64,000 bases of DNA from Chloroflexota bacterium (GCA_004295045.1 SHND01000068.1:1-64000), one strand, 5' to 3'. Positions 8,491 through 17,644 are shown, numbered from the stretch's first letter. Numbers and translations are program-made. Notes: generated by a model not told the origin, from the letters alone.

Positions 8491-10224
8491 ATGACACCCC
8501 CCCTCTCCGATTCTCGCCTCGCCAATCTTGGCGCCACCGCGATCCGTAACGGCTTTGACGCGTATCACAATGAATTCAAAGCGGTGACGCGGCGCGCCAA
8601 AGAAAAATTTGAACACTGCGATTGGCAGGGGATTCAACGCGATTCAGCCGAACGCCTGGAGTTGCGCGCGAAAATTCTGGCGCGCACCGTAGAAGCAATC
8701 CGCGAATTGTTGGGCGAACGCGTGAGCGACCACGATGTTTGGGTGGGCATCAAAGCCGTGTATTCGGCGTTCATTGCGAATCGCGACGATTGGGAAATTG
8801 CGGAAACGTTTTACAACAGCGTGACGCGGCGCATCTTTGCCACCGTGGGCGTGGAAGAGCAAATCGAATTTGTGGACACCGATTTCGACGCGCCGCCAAC
8901 CGAACCGCGCGCGCCGATTGTCCGCAGTTACGCGCAGGCGAGTTCGATTTCTGTTTTGGTGGAACGCATTCTCGCCGATTTTGCGTTTGACCTTCCGTAT
9001 CAAGACCGCGCGCGCGACGCGCAGCGCGTCGCGCGCGTGATTGAAAACGAGTTGGGCGAACGCCGCGCGCCGCTGGTGATTGCGCGCGCGCAAATTGTCA
9101 CACAAATTTTTTATCGCGGGCGGCGCGCCTATCTCGTCGGCAAAATGTACAGCGGCGCGCACACCCTGCCCCTCATTCTCGCGCTGCAAAATGGGGAACA
9201 TGGGGTTTATGTGGACGCGGTGTTGATTGACGAAGATGACATTAGCATTTTGTTTTCGTTCACGCGTTCGTACTTTTTTGTGCAGGCGGAACGCCCGTAT
9301 GACCTCGTGCACTTTTTACAATCGCTCATGCCGCGCAAACGCATCGCCGAGCTGTACACGGCGATTGGTTATCACAAGCACGGCAAGACGGAACTGTACC
9401 GCGATTTTCTGAAGCATCTCGCCCTGTCGGACGACCAATTTGAAATTGCGCCGGGCGAGCGCGGGATGGTGATGTTGGTGTTTCATTTGCCGTCATACGA
9501 AGCAGTGTTCAAAATCATCAAAGACAAATTCGACGAACCCAAGCAGACGACGCACGCGCAAGTCAAAGCAAAATACAATTTGGTGTTCAAGCACGACCGC
9601 GCGGGACGCTTGATTGACGCGCAGGAATTTGAACATCTCGCGTTTGACCGCGCGCGTTTTTCGCCCGCACTGTTGGAGGAAATGTTGGCGTTGGCGGGAG
9701 GCACGGTGCGCGTGGAAAATGAACGCGTCGTGATTTCCCATCTGTACGTCGAACGCCGCGTCGAGCCGTTGAATTTGTATGTGCGCTACGCTGATGCGGA
9801 CGCAGTGAAACGCGCGGTGACCGATTACGGCAACGCCATCAAAGATTTGGCGAAAGCGAACATTTTTCCCGGCGATGTGCTTTTGAAAAATTTCGGCGTG
9901 ACGCGGCACGGGCGCGTGATTTCATACGATTACGACGAGTTGTGTTTAATCACCGATTTGAATTTTCGAGAATTGCCTCAAGCGCGGGATGAGGACGAAG
10001 AGTTGTACGGCGAAGCGTGGTTTTATGTGGGCGCGAACGATTTCTTTCCGCAAGAATTTGGGAAATGGCTCGGGCTCGCGCCTGTGTGGAAAGAAATTTT
10101 CATGCAGCAGCACGCGGATTTGTTCGACACGCCGTTTTGGAACGACGTGCAAACGCGCATTCGCGGCGGCGAGGTGATTGATATTGTGCCGTACGCGGAG
10201 GCAAAGAGATTGCGCGCAGAGTAG
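8491..10224 (+). CDS. aceK: Isocitrate dehydrogenase kinase/phosphatase
   Basis: A 577-residue bifunctional enzyme, almost the same length as E. coli AceK. It phosphorylates isocitrate dehydrogenase to switch it off and push isocitrate into the shunt, and reverses this when needed. The match runs end to end: FRSYF-type ARSYFF region, AIGYHKHGKTELYRDFL, APGERGMVMLVFHLPSY, FKIIKDKF, NIFPGDVLLKNFGVTRHGR and YDYDELC. The start ATG 8491 lacks a Shine-Dalgarno and is crowded by the hairpin just upstream, as expected for a protein made in small amounts. AceK is best known from Proteobacteria, so transfer of the aceBAK set is plausible. Confidence 0.96.
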   Translation: MTPPLSDSRLANLGATAIRNGFDAYHNEFKAVTRRAKEKFEHCDWQGIQRDSAERLELRAKILARTVEAIRELLGERVSDHDVWVGIKAVYSAFIANRDDWEIAETFYNSVTRRIFATVGVEEQIEFVDTDFDAPPTEPRAPIVRSYAQASSISVLVERILADFAFDLPYQDRARDAQRVARVIENELGERRAPLVIARAQIVTQIFYRGRRAYLVGKMYSGAHTLPLILALQNGEHGVYVDAVLIDEDDISILFSFTRSYFFVQAERPYDLVHFLQSLMPRKRIAELYTAIGYHKHGKTELYRDFLKHLALSDDQFEIAPGERGMVMLVFHLPSYEAVFKIIKDKFDEPKQTTHAQVKAKYNLVFKHDRAGRLIDAQEFEHLAFDRARFSPALLEEMLALAGGTVRVENERVVISHLYVERRVEPLNLYVRYADADAVKRAVTDYGNAIKDLAKANIFPGDVLLKNFGVTRHGRVISYDYDELCLITDLNFRELPQARDEDEELYGEAWFYVGANDFFPQEFGKWLGLAPVWKEIFMQQHADLFDTPFWNDVQTRIRGGEVIDIVPYAEAKRLRAE

Positions 10225-10270
10225 ATTGACGTAAACTCTACGCCCAGAAGGTAGAAAGGCAAACCAAATA

Positions 10271-10514
10271 ATCACTCTAAAAGCAAAAAATGATGAAAAG
10301 CGAAATGTCACACAGCTTGAGCCTGCAACACTTTCCAGTCCGCGCCGCGCGCTTGTCGTGATTTTGGACGAACCTGTAACGCCGAATGTGCCAACGGATG
10401 AGCATGTGGGAGGAAACGCTAAAGCGCCATGCCGATAAATTCGACGCATTGTGGGCGCAAGCAGAACAAGATATTGCGGCAGGAAAGACGGCTGATGCTT
10501 TTGATGAAATATGA
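10271..10514 (+). pseudogene. Remnant of a small antitoxin-like protein (frameshifted)
   Basis: No intact gene fits here, but two frames give protein-like sequence. From 10271 the frame reads ITLKAKNDEKRNVTQLEP then ALVVILDEPVTPNVPTDE. Near 10401 sense continues in another frame from ATG 10404, with MWEETLKRHADKFDALWAQ and IAAGKTADAFDEI before TGA 10514. Together they resemble the roughly 80-residue proteins (beta-rich start, DEP linker, acidic helical end) that often precede PIN toxins in such genomes. The frameshift and missing start suggest a decayed gene. The family link is from memory of the pattern, not a search. Confidence 0.4.
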
Positions 10515-10527
10515 TCGCAAGATATAG

Positions 10528-10556
10528 AAACATCCGATTCTCGACTCGGGTGTTTT
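10528..10556. terminator. Hairpin after the antitoxin-like remnant
   Basis: AAACATCCGA (10528-10537) pairs with TCGGGTGTTT (10545-10554) with one G-T pair, followed by TCTTA. It looks like the terminator left from the remnant gene. Confidence 0.45.
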
Positions 10557-10583
10557 CTTATTTGGGCAATCGCCGCGCGACGT

Positions 10584-10611
10584 TTGACACAAGAGCGCGC
10601 CTTGTTATACT
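10584..10611 (+). promoter_or_regulatory. Strong sigma-70 promoter before the YdeI-like gene
   Basis: TTGACA (10584-10589), 16-bp spacer, extended -10 TGT-TATACT (10606-10611). Transcription would start near 10618 and leave a leader of about 100 nt before the YdeI-like ATG. Confidence 0.65.
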
Positions 10612-10626
10612 CCTTCGCGCAAACGC

Positions 10627-10719
10627 ATGATGAAAATTTCTCAAACGCCAACTCCCTACCGCGATGTAAATCTTGTTACACAGTGGAACGCGCCAAACGC
10701 TGGAAATGCAGGCAGGTAA
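10627..10719 (+). pseudogene. Short ORF: truncated nucleotidyltransferase-like start or leader peptide
   Basis: ATG 10627 to TAA 10719 encodes 30 residues beginning MMKISQTPTPYRDVNLV. The TPYxDVNxV opening resembles the first residues of nucleotidyltransferase proteins (aminoglycoside adenylyltransferase-like), but the rest is missing. The stop lies one base before the ATG of the YdeI-like gene, so it could also act as a translated leader. Both readings are inference. Confidence 0.3.
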
Positions 10720-10720
10720 A

Positions 10721-11302
10721 ATGAAACCTACTTTTTTTAAATCTCAAAGCGATTTGCGCGCATGGTTTGAAAAAAATCACGCGACCAAACAAGAACTCTT
10801 GATTGGCTTGTATAAAAAGGATTCGGGGCGCGGCGGCGTCACCTACCAAGAGGCGTTAGACGAGGCGTTGTGCTTTGGCTGGATTGACGGGATACGCAAA
10901 TCATACGACGAACACAGTTACACGATTCGTTTTACACCGCGCAAAAAGAACAGCATTTGGAGTCAAGTGAATCTCAAGCACGCCGCACGCTTGGAACAAG
11001 AAGGCAAAATGCACGCGGCGGGTTTGGCGACATTTCACGGGCGAAATGAAACGCGCGCCATGTTGTATTCGTTTGAAAACAAAGCGCGCAAGTTGGATGC
11101 GGCGCAAGAGAAACAGTTTCGCGCCAACAAAAAAGCGTGGGCGTGGTTTTCCGCCCAAGCGCCGTCCTATCAACACACCGCGAGTTTTTGGGTGATCAGC
11201 GCGAAACAAGAAGCGACGCGCGCAAAACGTTTGGCGATGCTGATTCAAGATTCGGAAGAGGGAGTCAAAATCGCGCCATTGCGAAGGGCAATCAAAAAAT
11301 GA
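10721..11302 (+). CDS. YdeI/COG4430-family protein
   Basis: A 193-residue soluble protein of the YdeI (COG4430) family. Visible signatures are FFKSQSDLRAWFEKNH, LLIGLYKKDSGRGGVTYQEALDEALCFGWIDG, FTPRKKNSIWSQVN and the C-terminal FWVISAKQEATRAKRLAMLI. Family members are linked to OmpD-associated or stress (bacteriocin/peptide) phenotypes, but no reaction is established. ATG 10721 follows GGCAGG. It is expressed from the strong promoter at 10584 and overlaps the next gene by ATGA. Confidence 0.85.
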   Translation: MKPTFFKSQSDLRAWFEKNHATKQELLIGLYKKDSGRGGVTYQEALDEALCFGWIDGIRKSYDEHSYTIRFTPRKKNSIWSQVNLKHAARLEQEGKMHAAGLATFHGRNETRAMLYSFENKARKLDAAQEKQFRANKKAWAWFSAQAPSYQHTASFWVISAKQEATRAKRLAMLIQDSEEGVKIAPLRRAIKK

Positions 11303-12015
11303 GGGGTGTAAATCCGTTGCGCGTCGTTCAAGACGTTTTGCATCACGCCCAAAAGAGCGACGACAACAAACATCACCGCGTTACCAGTGCGGGGCTGGAC
11401 GCGCGCCTTGTCCAAGTGCGCGCCTTTCAAAATCGGCGCATCGCGCGCACGTATCAAGATTTTGCGGCGCAGTCGCAATACGCGCCCGCGTTGAAATTTT
11501 TTCTGGAAGATTTATATGCGCCGCGTGATTTTGCCCAGCGCGATTACGACGCGGAGCGCATCTATAATTTTCTGAAAAGATTTTTGCCAGCCGAAATGTT
11601 AAAACTCGCCGCCGATTCCATCGCTTTGACACAGCTGAGCAACGCATTGGATGAAAAGATGGTCGGCGCACTTGAACGCGAGTACGCTTCGCCGGAAGTT
11701 TTGACGAATGCGCTGTACGCCCAAGTCTATCGCCGCTGTGACAATTTTCCCGAACGCGCCCGCCAAATTGAATTGTTGGTGTGCGTGATGCGCGATTCCG
11801 CTGAAACCGCGCACATGCGTTTGACCGCGCCCGCGCTGCGGCTGGCAAAAGCGCCCGCGCACGCGGCGGGTTGGCACGAGATGTATGATTTTCTCGAACG
11901 CGGACATCAAGCGTTTGCCAAGGTGAAAAAGCCAGAGAAATTTCTGCGCGCCATTCAGGAACGCGAGCTCGAAATCCTACAGCGCATTCGCGCGAACGAT
12001 CCAAACCCTTTTTAG
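11299..12015 (+). CDS. Conserved FFLxDLY-family protein of unknown function
   Basis: A 238-residue all-helical soluble protein. The diagnostic stretch is RTYQDFAAQSQYAPALKFFL followed by EDLYAPRDFAQRDYDAER. I know this FFL(E/H)DLYGP(R/Q)DF signature from uncharacterised proteins in Proteobacteria and other phyla, with no described activity. The start is set by the ATGA overlap with the YdeI-like gene; an upstream extension of the frame is the shadow of that gene. It ends just before a bidirectional terminator. Confidence 0.7.
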   Translation: MRGVNPLRVVQDVLHHAQKSDDNKHHRVTSAGLDARLVQVRAFQNRRIARTYQDFAAQSQYAPALKFFLEDLYAPRDFAQRDYDAERIYNFLKRFLPAEMLKLAADSIALTQLSNALDEKMVGALEREYASPEVLTNALYAQVYRRCDNFPERARQIELLVCVMRDSAETAHMRLTAPALRLAKAPAHAAGWHEMYDFLERGHQAFAKVKKPEKFLRAIQERELEILQRIRANDPNPF

Positions 12016-12020
12016 AAATA

Positions 12021-12053
12021 AAACAGGACAAGCACAAATCGCTTGTCCTGTTT
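12021..12053. terminator. Bidirectional terminator
   Basis: AAACAGGACAAGC (12021-12033) pairs perfectly with GCTTGTCCTGTTT (12041-12053). It lies between the convergent FFLxDLY-family and SCP2 genes. Confidence 0.8.
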
Positions 12054-12089
12054 CGTCTTCAAACTCGTTCCTCGCACTGCCGTGAATTT

Positions 12090-12488
12090 TTATTGAGCAT
12101 GTGCTTTGTACGCGTCGGGATACACCGCGTTGCTCGCTTTCAGCACACTGAGCATCCCTTGCAATTTCAATGGATTCCCCTTGAATTTGATCGTGCCATC
12201 CATTACCGCTTTCTGCGCGGAAATCTCGTGCTTGAGCAGTTTGTCGAGGACATCGCCCGTTAAATCCAAATCAATATCCGGGCGTCCGCTGAACGCGCCG
12301 TACGTCAATTTCGGCGGACGCGTTTTGCCGTCGATCGTAATCTCACCGCTCGGTTGGCTTACTTTGAATCGCACCGTCAAGCGCGATTTGACCATATCGT
12401 CGAACGCTTTCGGATTTTTTTCGGCGACTTGAGTGAACATATCGCGCATCACTGCATACAATGTGTCAGTATTTGAAAATATTGGCAT
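12090..12488 (-). CDS. SCP2 sterol/lipid-carrier domain protein (first copy)
   Basis: A 132-residue single-domain SCP2 protein, a small cytosolic carrier that binds acyl chains or other hydrophobic ligands in a tunnel. The fold's pattern is visible: KSRLTVRFKVSQPSGEITID, PDIDLDLTGDVLDKLLKHE, MDGTIKFKGNPLKLQGML. ATG 12488 is preceded by GGAGG at 5 nt. A second SCP2 gene lies at 17.7 kb, and both flank genes for acyl transfer and acyl reduction, which suggests handling of fatty acyl intermediates. Confidence 0.85.
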   Translation of the reverse strand: MPIFSNTDTLYAVMRDMFTQVAEKNPKAFDDMVKSRLTVRFKVSQPSGEITIDGKTRPPKLTYGAFSGRPDIDLDLTGDVLDKLLKHEISAQKAVMDGTIKFKGNPLKLQGMLSVLKASNAVYPDAYKAHAQ

Positions 12489-12506
12489 TTCCGCCTCCAT
12501 AGAGTT

Positions 12507-12716
12507 TCATGCGTACACAAGCTTGCCACGCGGTTCGGGAATCGGACGTCCCAATTCGCGCGCTGTTTGGAGCCATTCTCCAATAATGACCTGTGCGTTG
12601 GCAAGCGCTTCTTGATAGGTTGCGCCATCCGCCATGCAGCCTGCCAATTCGGGAACCTCTGCAATGAATGCATTGTCTTCACTGCTCCAGTAAATGATTA
12701 CTTCATACCGAATCAT
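12507..12716 (-). CDS. Orphan HicB-like protein
   Basis: A 69-residue HicB-fold protein: YEVIIYWSSEDNAFIAEVPE, then LAGCMADGATYQEALANAQ and the ending RPIPEPRGK. This is the partial RNase H-like fold of HicB antitoxins. No HicA toxin (about 60 residues with a dsRBD and catalytic His) lies next to it; neighbours are SCP2 and acyltransferase genes. Many such solo HicB proteins exist and their role is unknown. It lacks an added DNA-binding C-terminus. Confidence 0.8.
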   Translation of the reverse strand: MIRYEVIIYWSSEDNAFIAEVPELAGCMADGATYQEALANAQVIIGEWLQTARELGRPIPEPRGKLVYA

Positions 12717-12743
12717 CTGTTTCACTTGGTGGGCTATCGTTCA

Positions 12744-14141
12744 TTATCCCATGAAAATGCTTTTCCGCATTCGCAGTCGCGCGTTAATCATATTCTGCAC
12801 CGTATCGCGCACCTGGTCAGTCAATTGCGAAATCAGCATCAGATTACTTTCTGAACCTTCGGGATAATGATCCGTAGGAATGGGTTCGCCAACGTCAATG
12901 TACCATTTCGTCGGCAGTGGAATCAGCCCAAATGGACCAAGCCACGGGAACGTGGGCGAAATCGGAAAGTATGGAAAACCAACGAGTTTGGCGAGCGTTT
13001 GCGATTTATGAAGCGAGATGTAGGTTTCTTCCGCGCCGACGACGGAAACGGGGATGATGGGCGCTTGAGTTTTCAAAGCGACGCGCACGAAACCGCCGCG
13101 ACCAAAACGCGCGAGATGATAGCGGTCTTTGTACAATTTGCCGACGCCTTTGTACCCTTCGGGAAAAACAGCCACCAGCTGTTCTTGTTCGAGCAGACGC
13201 TGCGCGTTTTCGTCATTCGCCATCACCTGCCCCGCTTTGGTCAAAATATCGGAAACGAACGGCAACGTTGGAAACCAACTGGCATACAAGGCGCGCATGA
13301 AACGCGCGCTCGAATGGTTTTGCAAAAGCCCCACGCCAATCATCGCGCCGTCAAAGGGCAATTGCCCCGAATGGTTAGAGACGAGGAACGCGCGCCCGTC
13401 ATCGGGAATGTTTTCGTGCCCTTCCAAAGTGACCCGCCAGTATTTGTGATACATGAAATCGAGAAATGGCAGCACCGCGTCAATAAACTCTTGATCCATG
13501 CCCCACTCGTCGGTCTCGTAATCACCGCGCATGCGGCGCTTTAACACATCGGCTTGATATTCGCCGGTGAATTTCAACATTGTCCACATGCCCTTTAACG
13601 TGTCCGCATCCACCATTTCGCCGGGCAGCAATTTTTGCAGACGATGCAAAACGCTCGCACCGCCCGCGCCGTTTAGAACCGCTTCCACATTGTCACCAAC
13701 AACACCGCCTACCTCACCCGGCAGAGAAAGATTCGTCTTGTACGCGGGCGATAAACGCATGACGCGCTTGACAGTCAATTCCACTTGGTGAATGAATTCT
13801 TCGCCCAGCTGCTTGGTGCGTTTTTGTAAAGTGGGATTCCCTTCGAGTTCCGCCTGCACATCGGGCAAATCCGATAAAACCTCATCAACGATAGCTTGTT
13901 CGCGGATCCGCGCGCGCGCCGATTTTTTACGCGTGGATTTTTTTGCGGGCACTTTCTTCGCGGTTGATTTTTTTGCGGTGGTTTTCTTTTTACGCGGTTT
14001 GGGCGCGGCTTGGGTCACCTCATCCGCCAGCTCTTGAACCTCCGCGATCATCGCATCGCCGTTGGTGGAATGTTCCAAAACGTCGGTCGCCACCGTTTGC
14101 GCCTCTTGCGTCAACTCTGTCAGTTGTTGTTTCGTCGCCAT
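12744..14141 (-). CDS. LPLAT-family acyltransferase with histone-like Lys-rich N-terminal region
   Basis: A 465-residue lysophospholipid/diacylglycerol-type acyltransferase. The catalytic block is VSNHSGQLPFDGAMIG (near 260-275), an MGAT-like variant of NHx4D, followed by FPEGYKGVGK (acceptor-binding PEG motif) and VSVVGAEE. Residues about 50-75 are a low-complexity Lys/Ala/Thr run (KKTTAKKSTAKKVPAKKSTR) like histone H1 tails, perhaps for binding nucleic acid, polyphosphate or membrane. The gene follows the SDR gene with a 4-nt overlap if ATG 14150 is used; ATG 14141 has better spacing to GGAGG. It probably makes lysophosphatidate, triacylglycerol or wax-type esters. Confidence 0.8.
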   Translation of the reverse strand: MATKQQLTELTQEAQTVATDVLEHSTNGDAMIAEVQELADEVTQAAPKPRKKKTTAKKSTAKKVPAKKSTRKKSARARIREQAIVDEVLSDLPDVQAELEGNPTLQKRTKQLGEEFIHQVELTVKRVMRLSPAYKTNLSLPGEVGGVVGDNVEAVLNGAGGASVLHRLQKLLPGEMVDADTLKGMWTMLKFTGEYQADVLKRRMRGDYETDEWGMDQEFIDAVLPFLDFMYHKYWRVTLEGHENIPDDGRAFLVSNHSGQLPFDGAMIGVGLLQNHSSARFMRALYASWFPTLPFVSDILTKAGQVMANDENAQRLLEQEQLVAVFPEGYKGVGKLYKDRYHLARFGRGGFVRVALKTQAPIIPVSVVGAEETYISLHKSQTLAKLVGFPYFPISPTFPWLGPFGLIPLPTKWYIDVGEPIPTDHYPEGSESNLMLISQLTDQVRDTVQNMINARLRMRKSIFMG

Positions 14142-14146
14142 GAGTC

Positions 14147-15184
14147 TCATCCCTCCACTTGGGCTTTGCGCGCCCGCGCGCGTTTACGGCGCTCAATCGT
14201 GTCTCGCAAACGGTCTTGGTCGAGCGACTGTGCGCCCTTTTTACCCAAAAGTTTTCGCACACGCTGCTGCGGCGCAAGTTCGCGCACACTTTCCTCTGGT
14301 GTGAACTGCGGCGTGAATCCCAAATCATCGCGCATTTTTTGCATGTCGCCCATGCACGGATAACGCAGATAATCGAGCGGCATCGGCGCCAGACGAGGAC
14401 CACCGAGTGACACGCTCCAATAGGCGAGCGGATGGATGACCGGAATGGGGAGTTTGCTCGCAAGCCCCAACATTTTCCACAGCGGCATCCCTTTTTCCGG
14501 TGCAACGTTATACGTTCCCGGATAGCCGCCATTGATGGCATGAGCAAGCGCGGCGAGAACATCCTCTTCGTGAATCACCTGCATCATTGGATCAAAGCCA
14601 AGTAGCGTGACCGCTTCTTCTTCGCGCAAAAAACGCGTCAGCGGCGTATCCGCTTTCGGTCCGACAATATTACCGAAACGCAAAACGGTCAGCGCCATGT
14701 CAGGATTTTGATCGCGGAAACTGTCGGCGTACTTTTCCATTTCAATCCAATCGCGAATATAGCCATATTTTTTTGAACCGTTCAGGGGATGCTCTTCGCG
14801 TAAAAACATCGGATTGTCGGGACGCGCGCCGTACACCATGATGCTGCTTTTTAGTACGATCTGTTTGACGCCCGCTTCACTGCACGCGGCGAGCAGCTTG
14901 GCAGTGCCCATCACATTTTGATCAAAAGATGTTTCGCTTGGAGTCAGCGTTTCGCGGAATTGCAAATGGAGAACCGCATCCACTCTTTCTTCCTGCAACA
15001 GTTCAACGAGGACGGGATTGCGCACGTCGGCTTGGACGAAATCCAGCCCATCCACATTTGTTTTCGGCACTTCGGTGTCAATCCCGATCACATGCAGGTC
15101 TTCTTGGTCCAAAAGTTTTGCGGCGGCGCGATTGCCCCAATATCCCGCGACGCCGGTGACAAGAATGACGCGTTCATCAGCCAT
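14147..15184 (-). CDS. NAD(P)-dependent epimerase/dehydratase (extended SDR)
   Basis: A 345-residue extended short-chain dehydrogenase. The nucleotide-binding motif is VTGVAGYWGNRAAAKLL (residues 8-24, GxxGxxG), with acidic D at the end of beta-2 (GIDTEV) favouring NAD. The usual YxxxK catalytic pair appears as KKYGYIRDWIEMEKY. The pairing of an SDR of this type directly before an LPLAT acyltransferase recurs in Chloroflexota and Actinobacteria, hinting at a lipid-head-group or hydroxyl modification, but no substrate can be read from sequence. 181 nt separate it from the AAR-fusion gene upstream; I see no gene there. Confidence 0.8.
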   Translation of the reverse strand: MADERVILVTGVAGYWGNRAAAKLLDQEDLHVIGIDTEVPKTNVDGLDFVQADVRNPVLVELLQEERVDAVLHLQFRETLTPSETSFDQNVMGTAKLLAACSEAGVKQIVLKSSIMVYGARPDNPMFLREEHPLNGSKKYGYIRDWIEMEKYADSFRDQNPDMALTVLRFGNIVGPKADTPLTRFLREEEAVTLLGFDPMMQVIHEEDVLAALAHAINGGYPGTYNVAPEKGMPLWKMLGLASKLPIPVIHPLAYWSVSLGGPRLAPMPLDYLRYPCMGDMQKMRDDLGFTPQFTPEESVRELAPQQRVRKLLGKKGAQSLDQDRLRDTIERRKRARARKAQVEG

Positions 15185-15365
15185 ATGGATTCACCCTTCG
15201 GTTGTTTTTTTCGAGATGGGTATTATGTTTGCGAGCAGGCAAAAACGCGAATCCTTTGCAACACAACATGAATCAACATCAACAATTTCGAGATTTTCTT
15301 GCGAGTTTGTGGAACTTGTGCTTTGCAACAATTCGCGATTGCAATCGTTTCGCGTGCGCACAAAA

Positions 15366-17579
15366 CTATCGCGATGGCCGCGAGCGCTGTGTCCGCCACG
15401 CGAACGCCCCAATTATACCCGCACCTGCGGCGATTGCCAACCATTTTTTCCACGTGCCCTTTGACGCGCGCACGCCTTTGGAAGACGCCGGAATTTTGGC
15501 GAGCTGCAATGCGGTTTCACGTTTCACTTGAGCAAACTTTTGTGGACTCGAGCGCAATTCTTCCGCCAGCGCGCGCTTGCGCGCCACGTCCGCTTCCGTA
15601 ATGTATTCGCCGTGCGAGCGCAACCCCGCGAGTTTGAAATCGTGTTTCTTGAAGAGGCGATAAATTTCCTTGACCCGTTCCATCTCGATATTGCGCCCCA
15701 ACGTGTAATCTTCAAAACGCCCTTCCATCGCCAGCAGACACGTTTCCGCGAGACACGCATATGACGTTTTCGGCGGCAGACCAATGTCATAGCCAAAATC
15801 AATATCGCCGGGAATTAGCACCTCGCCGCTCTCGATCACCAAGACATCGGGACGCAGCGCCGCTTCTGCCGCGCCAATATCGGGCGGGCGCGCCACATCA
15901 CAAATCACCGCGCCGGGCTTGCATTGCGTAATGTCCACCACACGTTGTCCGAACGCAGAGGTCGCGGTCACGATCAAATCACATTCGCCAAGCAATTCGT
16001 TTGGATGCAGGGCAATGGTCACTTGCGCGTCAGGCGTCTCGGCTTGAATCGTACGTTTCAGTTCAATCAATTTCGCGGGTTCAATCGAGACGAGCACCAC
16101 ATCGCGAATCGCCTGCGCGAGCAAGCGCGCGCAGACGGAACCGATGGAACCGGTCGCGCCAACGATCATCACTTTGCCGCGCGTCAAATCCGTCGCGCCC
16201 ATTTGAATCACTGCTTGTTTCGCCGCTTCCAATGTCGCCGCCACCGTGAGTGAGTTGCCCGACGTAATTGCAATATCGGCTTCGTTTGCGACAGTGATTC
16301 CGGCATCGCCCACAACACTGGTGAACGCGCCGAGTCCCATGATGCGCGCGCCCTTGCGCTCTGCCATGCGCGCCGCTTGATTCAAACGCATGTACGTAAA
16401 TTTCTCGCCGCGCTGCATCATTTGACGCGGGGTCGCGCCGAGTGAATACAAATATCCTTCGACGCGCTGTCCCGTCGTCGGAGATTGCGCGCCCGTGATT
16501 TTGGAAAGATACAGCGGCGGAAAATACGCGGCGGTTGTTTCCACCAAATCATCAGGGAGATATTTAGTCCATTTCAACATTTTGTGTTTGCGAATGAAAT
16601 CTACCTGGAGCGGATGGATCACAAATGCGAACTTGTTCACGCCCGCTTCTTCGGGACGCAGATAGCGAATGTGCGGTGTCCAATCCAAATTCGCCATCAG
16701 ATCGAGATATGTGTTTTCATTCATTGGCAAATCCGTGTTTGCGCGGCACGCGACAAAAATTGCTTCCATGACCGACGCGGGCAAATTACCCAACGCGCCG
16801 CGTTCGCCGCGCTGCCCCTTTTGCGGCACACCGGGCATCAACGTCACGACAATAGATGCGCCGCGCGTTTTCAAATCCGCGACATCTTGTTCCGTCGCGT
16901 ATTCCACCACGATTGTCTTGCGTTTCAATTCGTGCGGCGCGTAGCGCCGAATCGCGCCAATGTCGCCTGCCAACACATCCGCATGTTGAAACGGCGATGC
17001 CGCGCGATGCGCGTGCGGCGTGCCGGCAAGGGCGTGAACGCGTTTGAACGGCAAACGCGCCAGCCGTTCGAGCGTCGGGACAGCCGCTTGTTCCAATGTT
17101 TGCTTGCTGCCCACGCCGGGAAAATCGGGCAAATTGAAAAACACGAATGGGTCGGCGTAACGCAGCACCGGGCTGTGCTTGGCAAGTTCGTCGGCAAGTC
17201 CGGAATGATTGACGCCCGGCACCATCAAAACAAATTTTTCAGCAAAGATGCCGGGCTGCGCGCGGTTCGCCAGCATCACTGCCCATCGTTCCAAACCGTC
17301 GCGCACGCCCGCGCCGTCAACGACCGGCGTTTGTTTGGCAGCCGCGCGCAGCTGTGCGCCCGGTTCAAACGGATGCGTGGTGCTGCCGAGTTTCAATTGC
17401 GCGGACATTCCTTCGAGTGCGATCACATCCACCGCGCCATCGTATTGCGCAATCAGTTGACGCGCGCATTCCACATCGCCGTCCGAACCGATGCGTTTGA
17501 TTTCAATGTCTTGGTCTGCAAACGAAACATTGTGAGTTGTTTCGCCCCGCTCCAAATCAATAACGAGAATATGCTTCAT
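15366..17579 (-). CDS. Fusion: quinate-dehydrogenase-like domain + acyl-ACP reductase (AAR) domain + C-terminal TM
   Basis: A 737-residue, apparently undescribed fusion. Residues 1-300 match the 'quinate 5-dehydrogenase-like' unknown domain ([21 protein letters not shown], then [17 protein letters not shown]). Residues about 315-660 resemble cyanobacterial long-chain acyl-ACP reductase: [24 protein letters not shown], the Rossmann loop GATGSIGS (474-481) and [15 protein letters not shown]. In the last, Cys609 aligns with the thioester-forming Cys294 of Synechococcus AAR. A single hydrophobic helix near 712-728 would anchor it. The likely reaction is fatty acyl-ACP/CoA to fatty aldehyde. ATG 17579 follows AGG. 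Neighbouring SDR, acyltransferase and SCP2 genes support a lipid role. Confidence 0.75.
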   Translation of the reverse strand: MKHILVIDLERGETTHNVSFADQDIEIKRIGSDGDVECARQLIAQYDGAVDVIALEGMSAQLKLGSTTHPFEPGAQLRAAAKQTPVVDGAGVRDGLERWAVMLANRAQPGIFAEKFVLMVPGVNHSGLADELAKHSPVLRYADPFVFFNLPDFPGVGSKQTLEQAAVPTLERLARLPFKRVHALAGTPHAHRAASPFQHADVLAGDIGAIRRYAPHELKRKTIVVEYATEQDVADLKTRGASIVVTLMPGVPQKGQRGERGALGNLPASVMEAIFVACRANTDLPMNENTYLDLMANLDWTPHIRYLRPEEAGVNKFAFVIHPLQVDFIRKHKMLKWTKYLPDDLVETTAAYFPPLYLSKITGAQSPTTGQRVEGYLYSLGATPRQMMQRGEKFTYMRLNQAARMAERKGARIMGLGAFTSVVGDAGITVANEADIAITSGNSLTVAATLEAAKQAVIQMGATDLTRGKVMIVGATGSIGSVCARLLAQAIRDVVLVSIEPAKLIELKRTIQAETPDAQVTIALHPNELLGECDLIVTATSAFGQRVVDITQCKPGAVICDVARPPDIGAAEAALRPDVLVIESGEVLIPGDIDFGYDIGLPPKTSYACLAETCLLAMEGRFEDYTLGRNIEMERVKEIYRLFKKHDFKLAGLRSHGEYITEADVARKRALAEELRSSPQKFAQVKRETALQLAKIPASSKGVRASKGTWKKWLAIAAGAGIIGAFAWRTQRSRPSR

Positions 17580-17644
17580 GGGTCTAACCTTTCGCGATTG
17601 TCGAGACAAATAGCTCGCTTTTGCTATGATGCCTCAGCGCGCGC

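Noticed and set aside
10277-10651. A 124-codon minus-strand open frame in the aceK-YdeI gap
   Set aside because: It crosses a terminator hairpin and a strong plus-strand promoter, and the plus-strand remnants have better protein-like sequence.
12507-12716. A complete HicAB pair
   Set aside because: Only HicB is present; the flanking genes are SCP2 and an acyltransferase.
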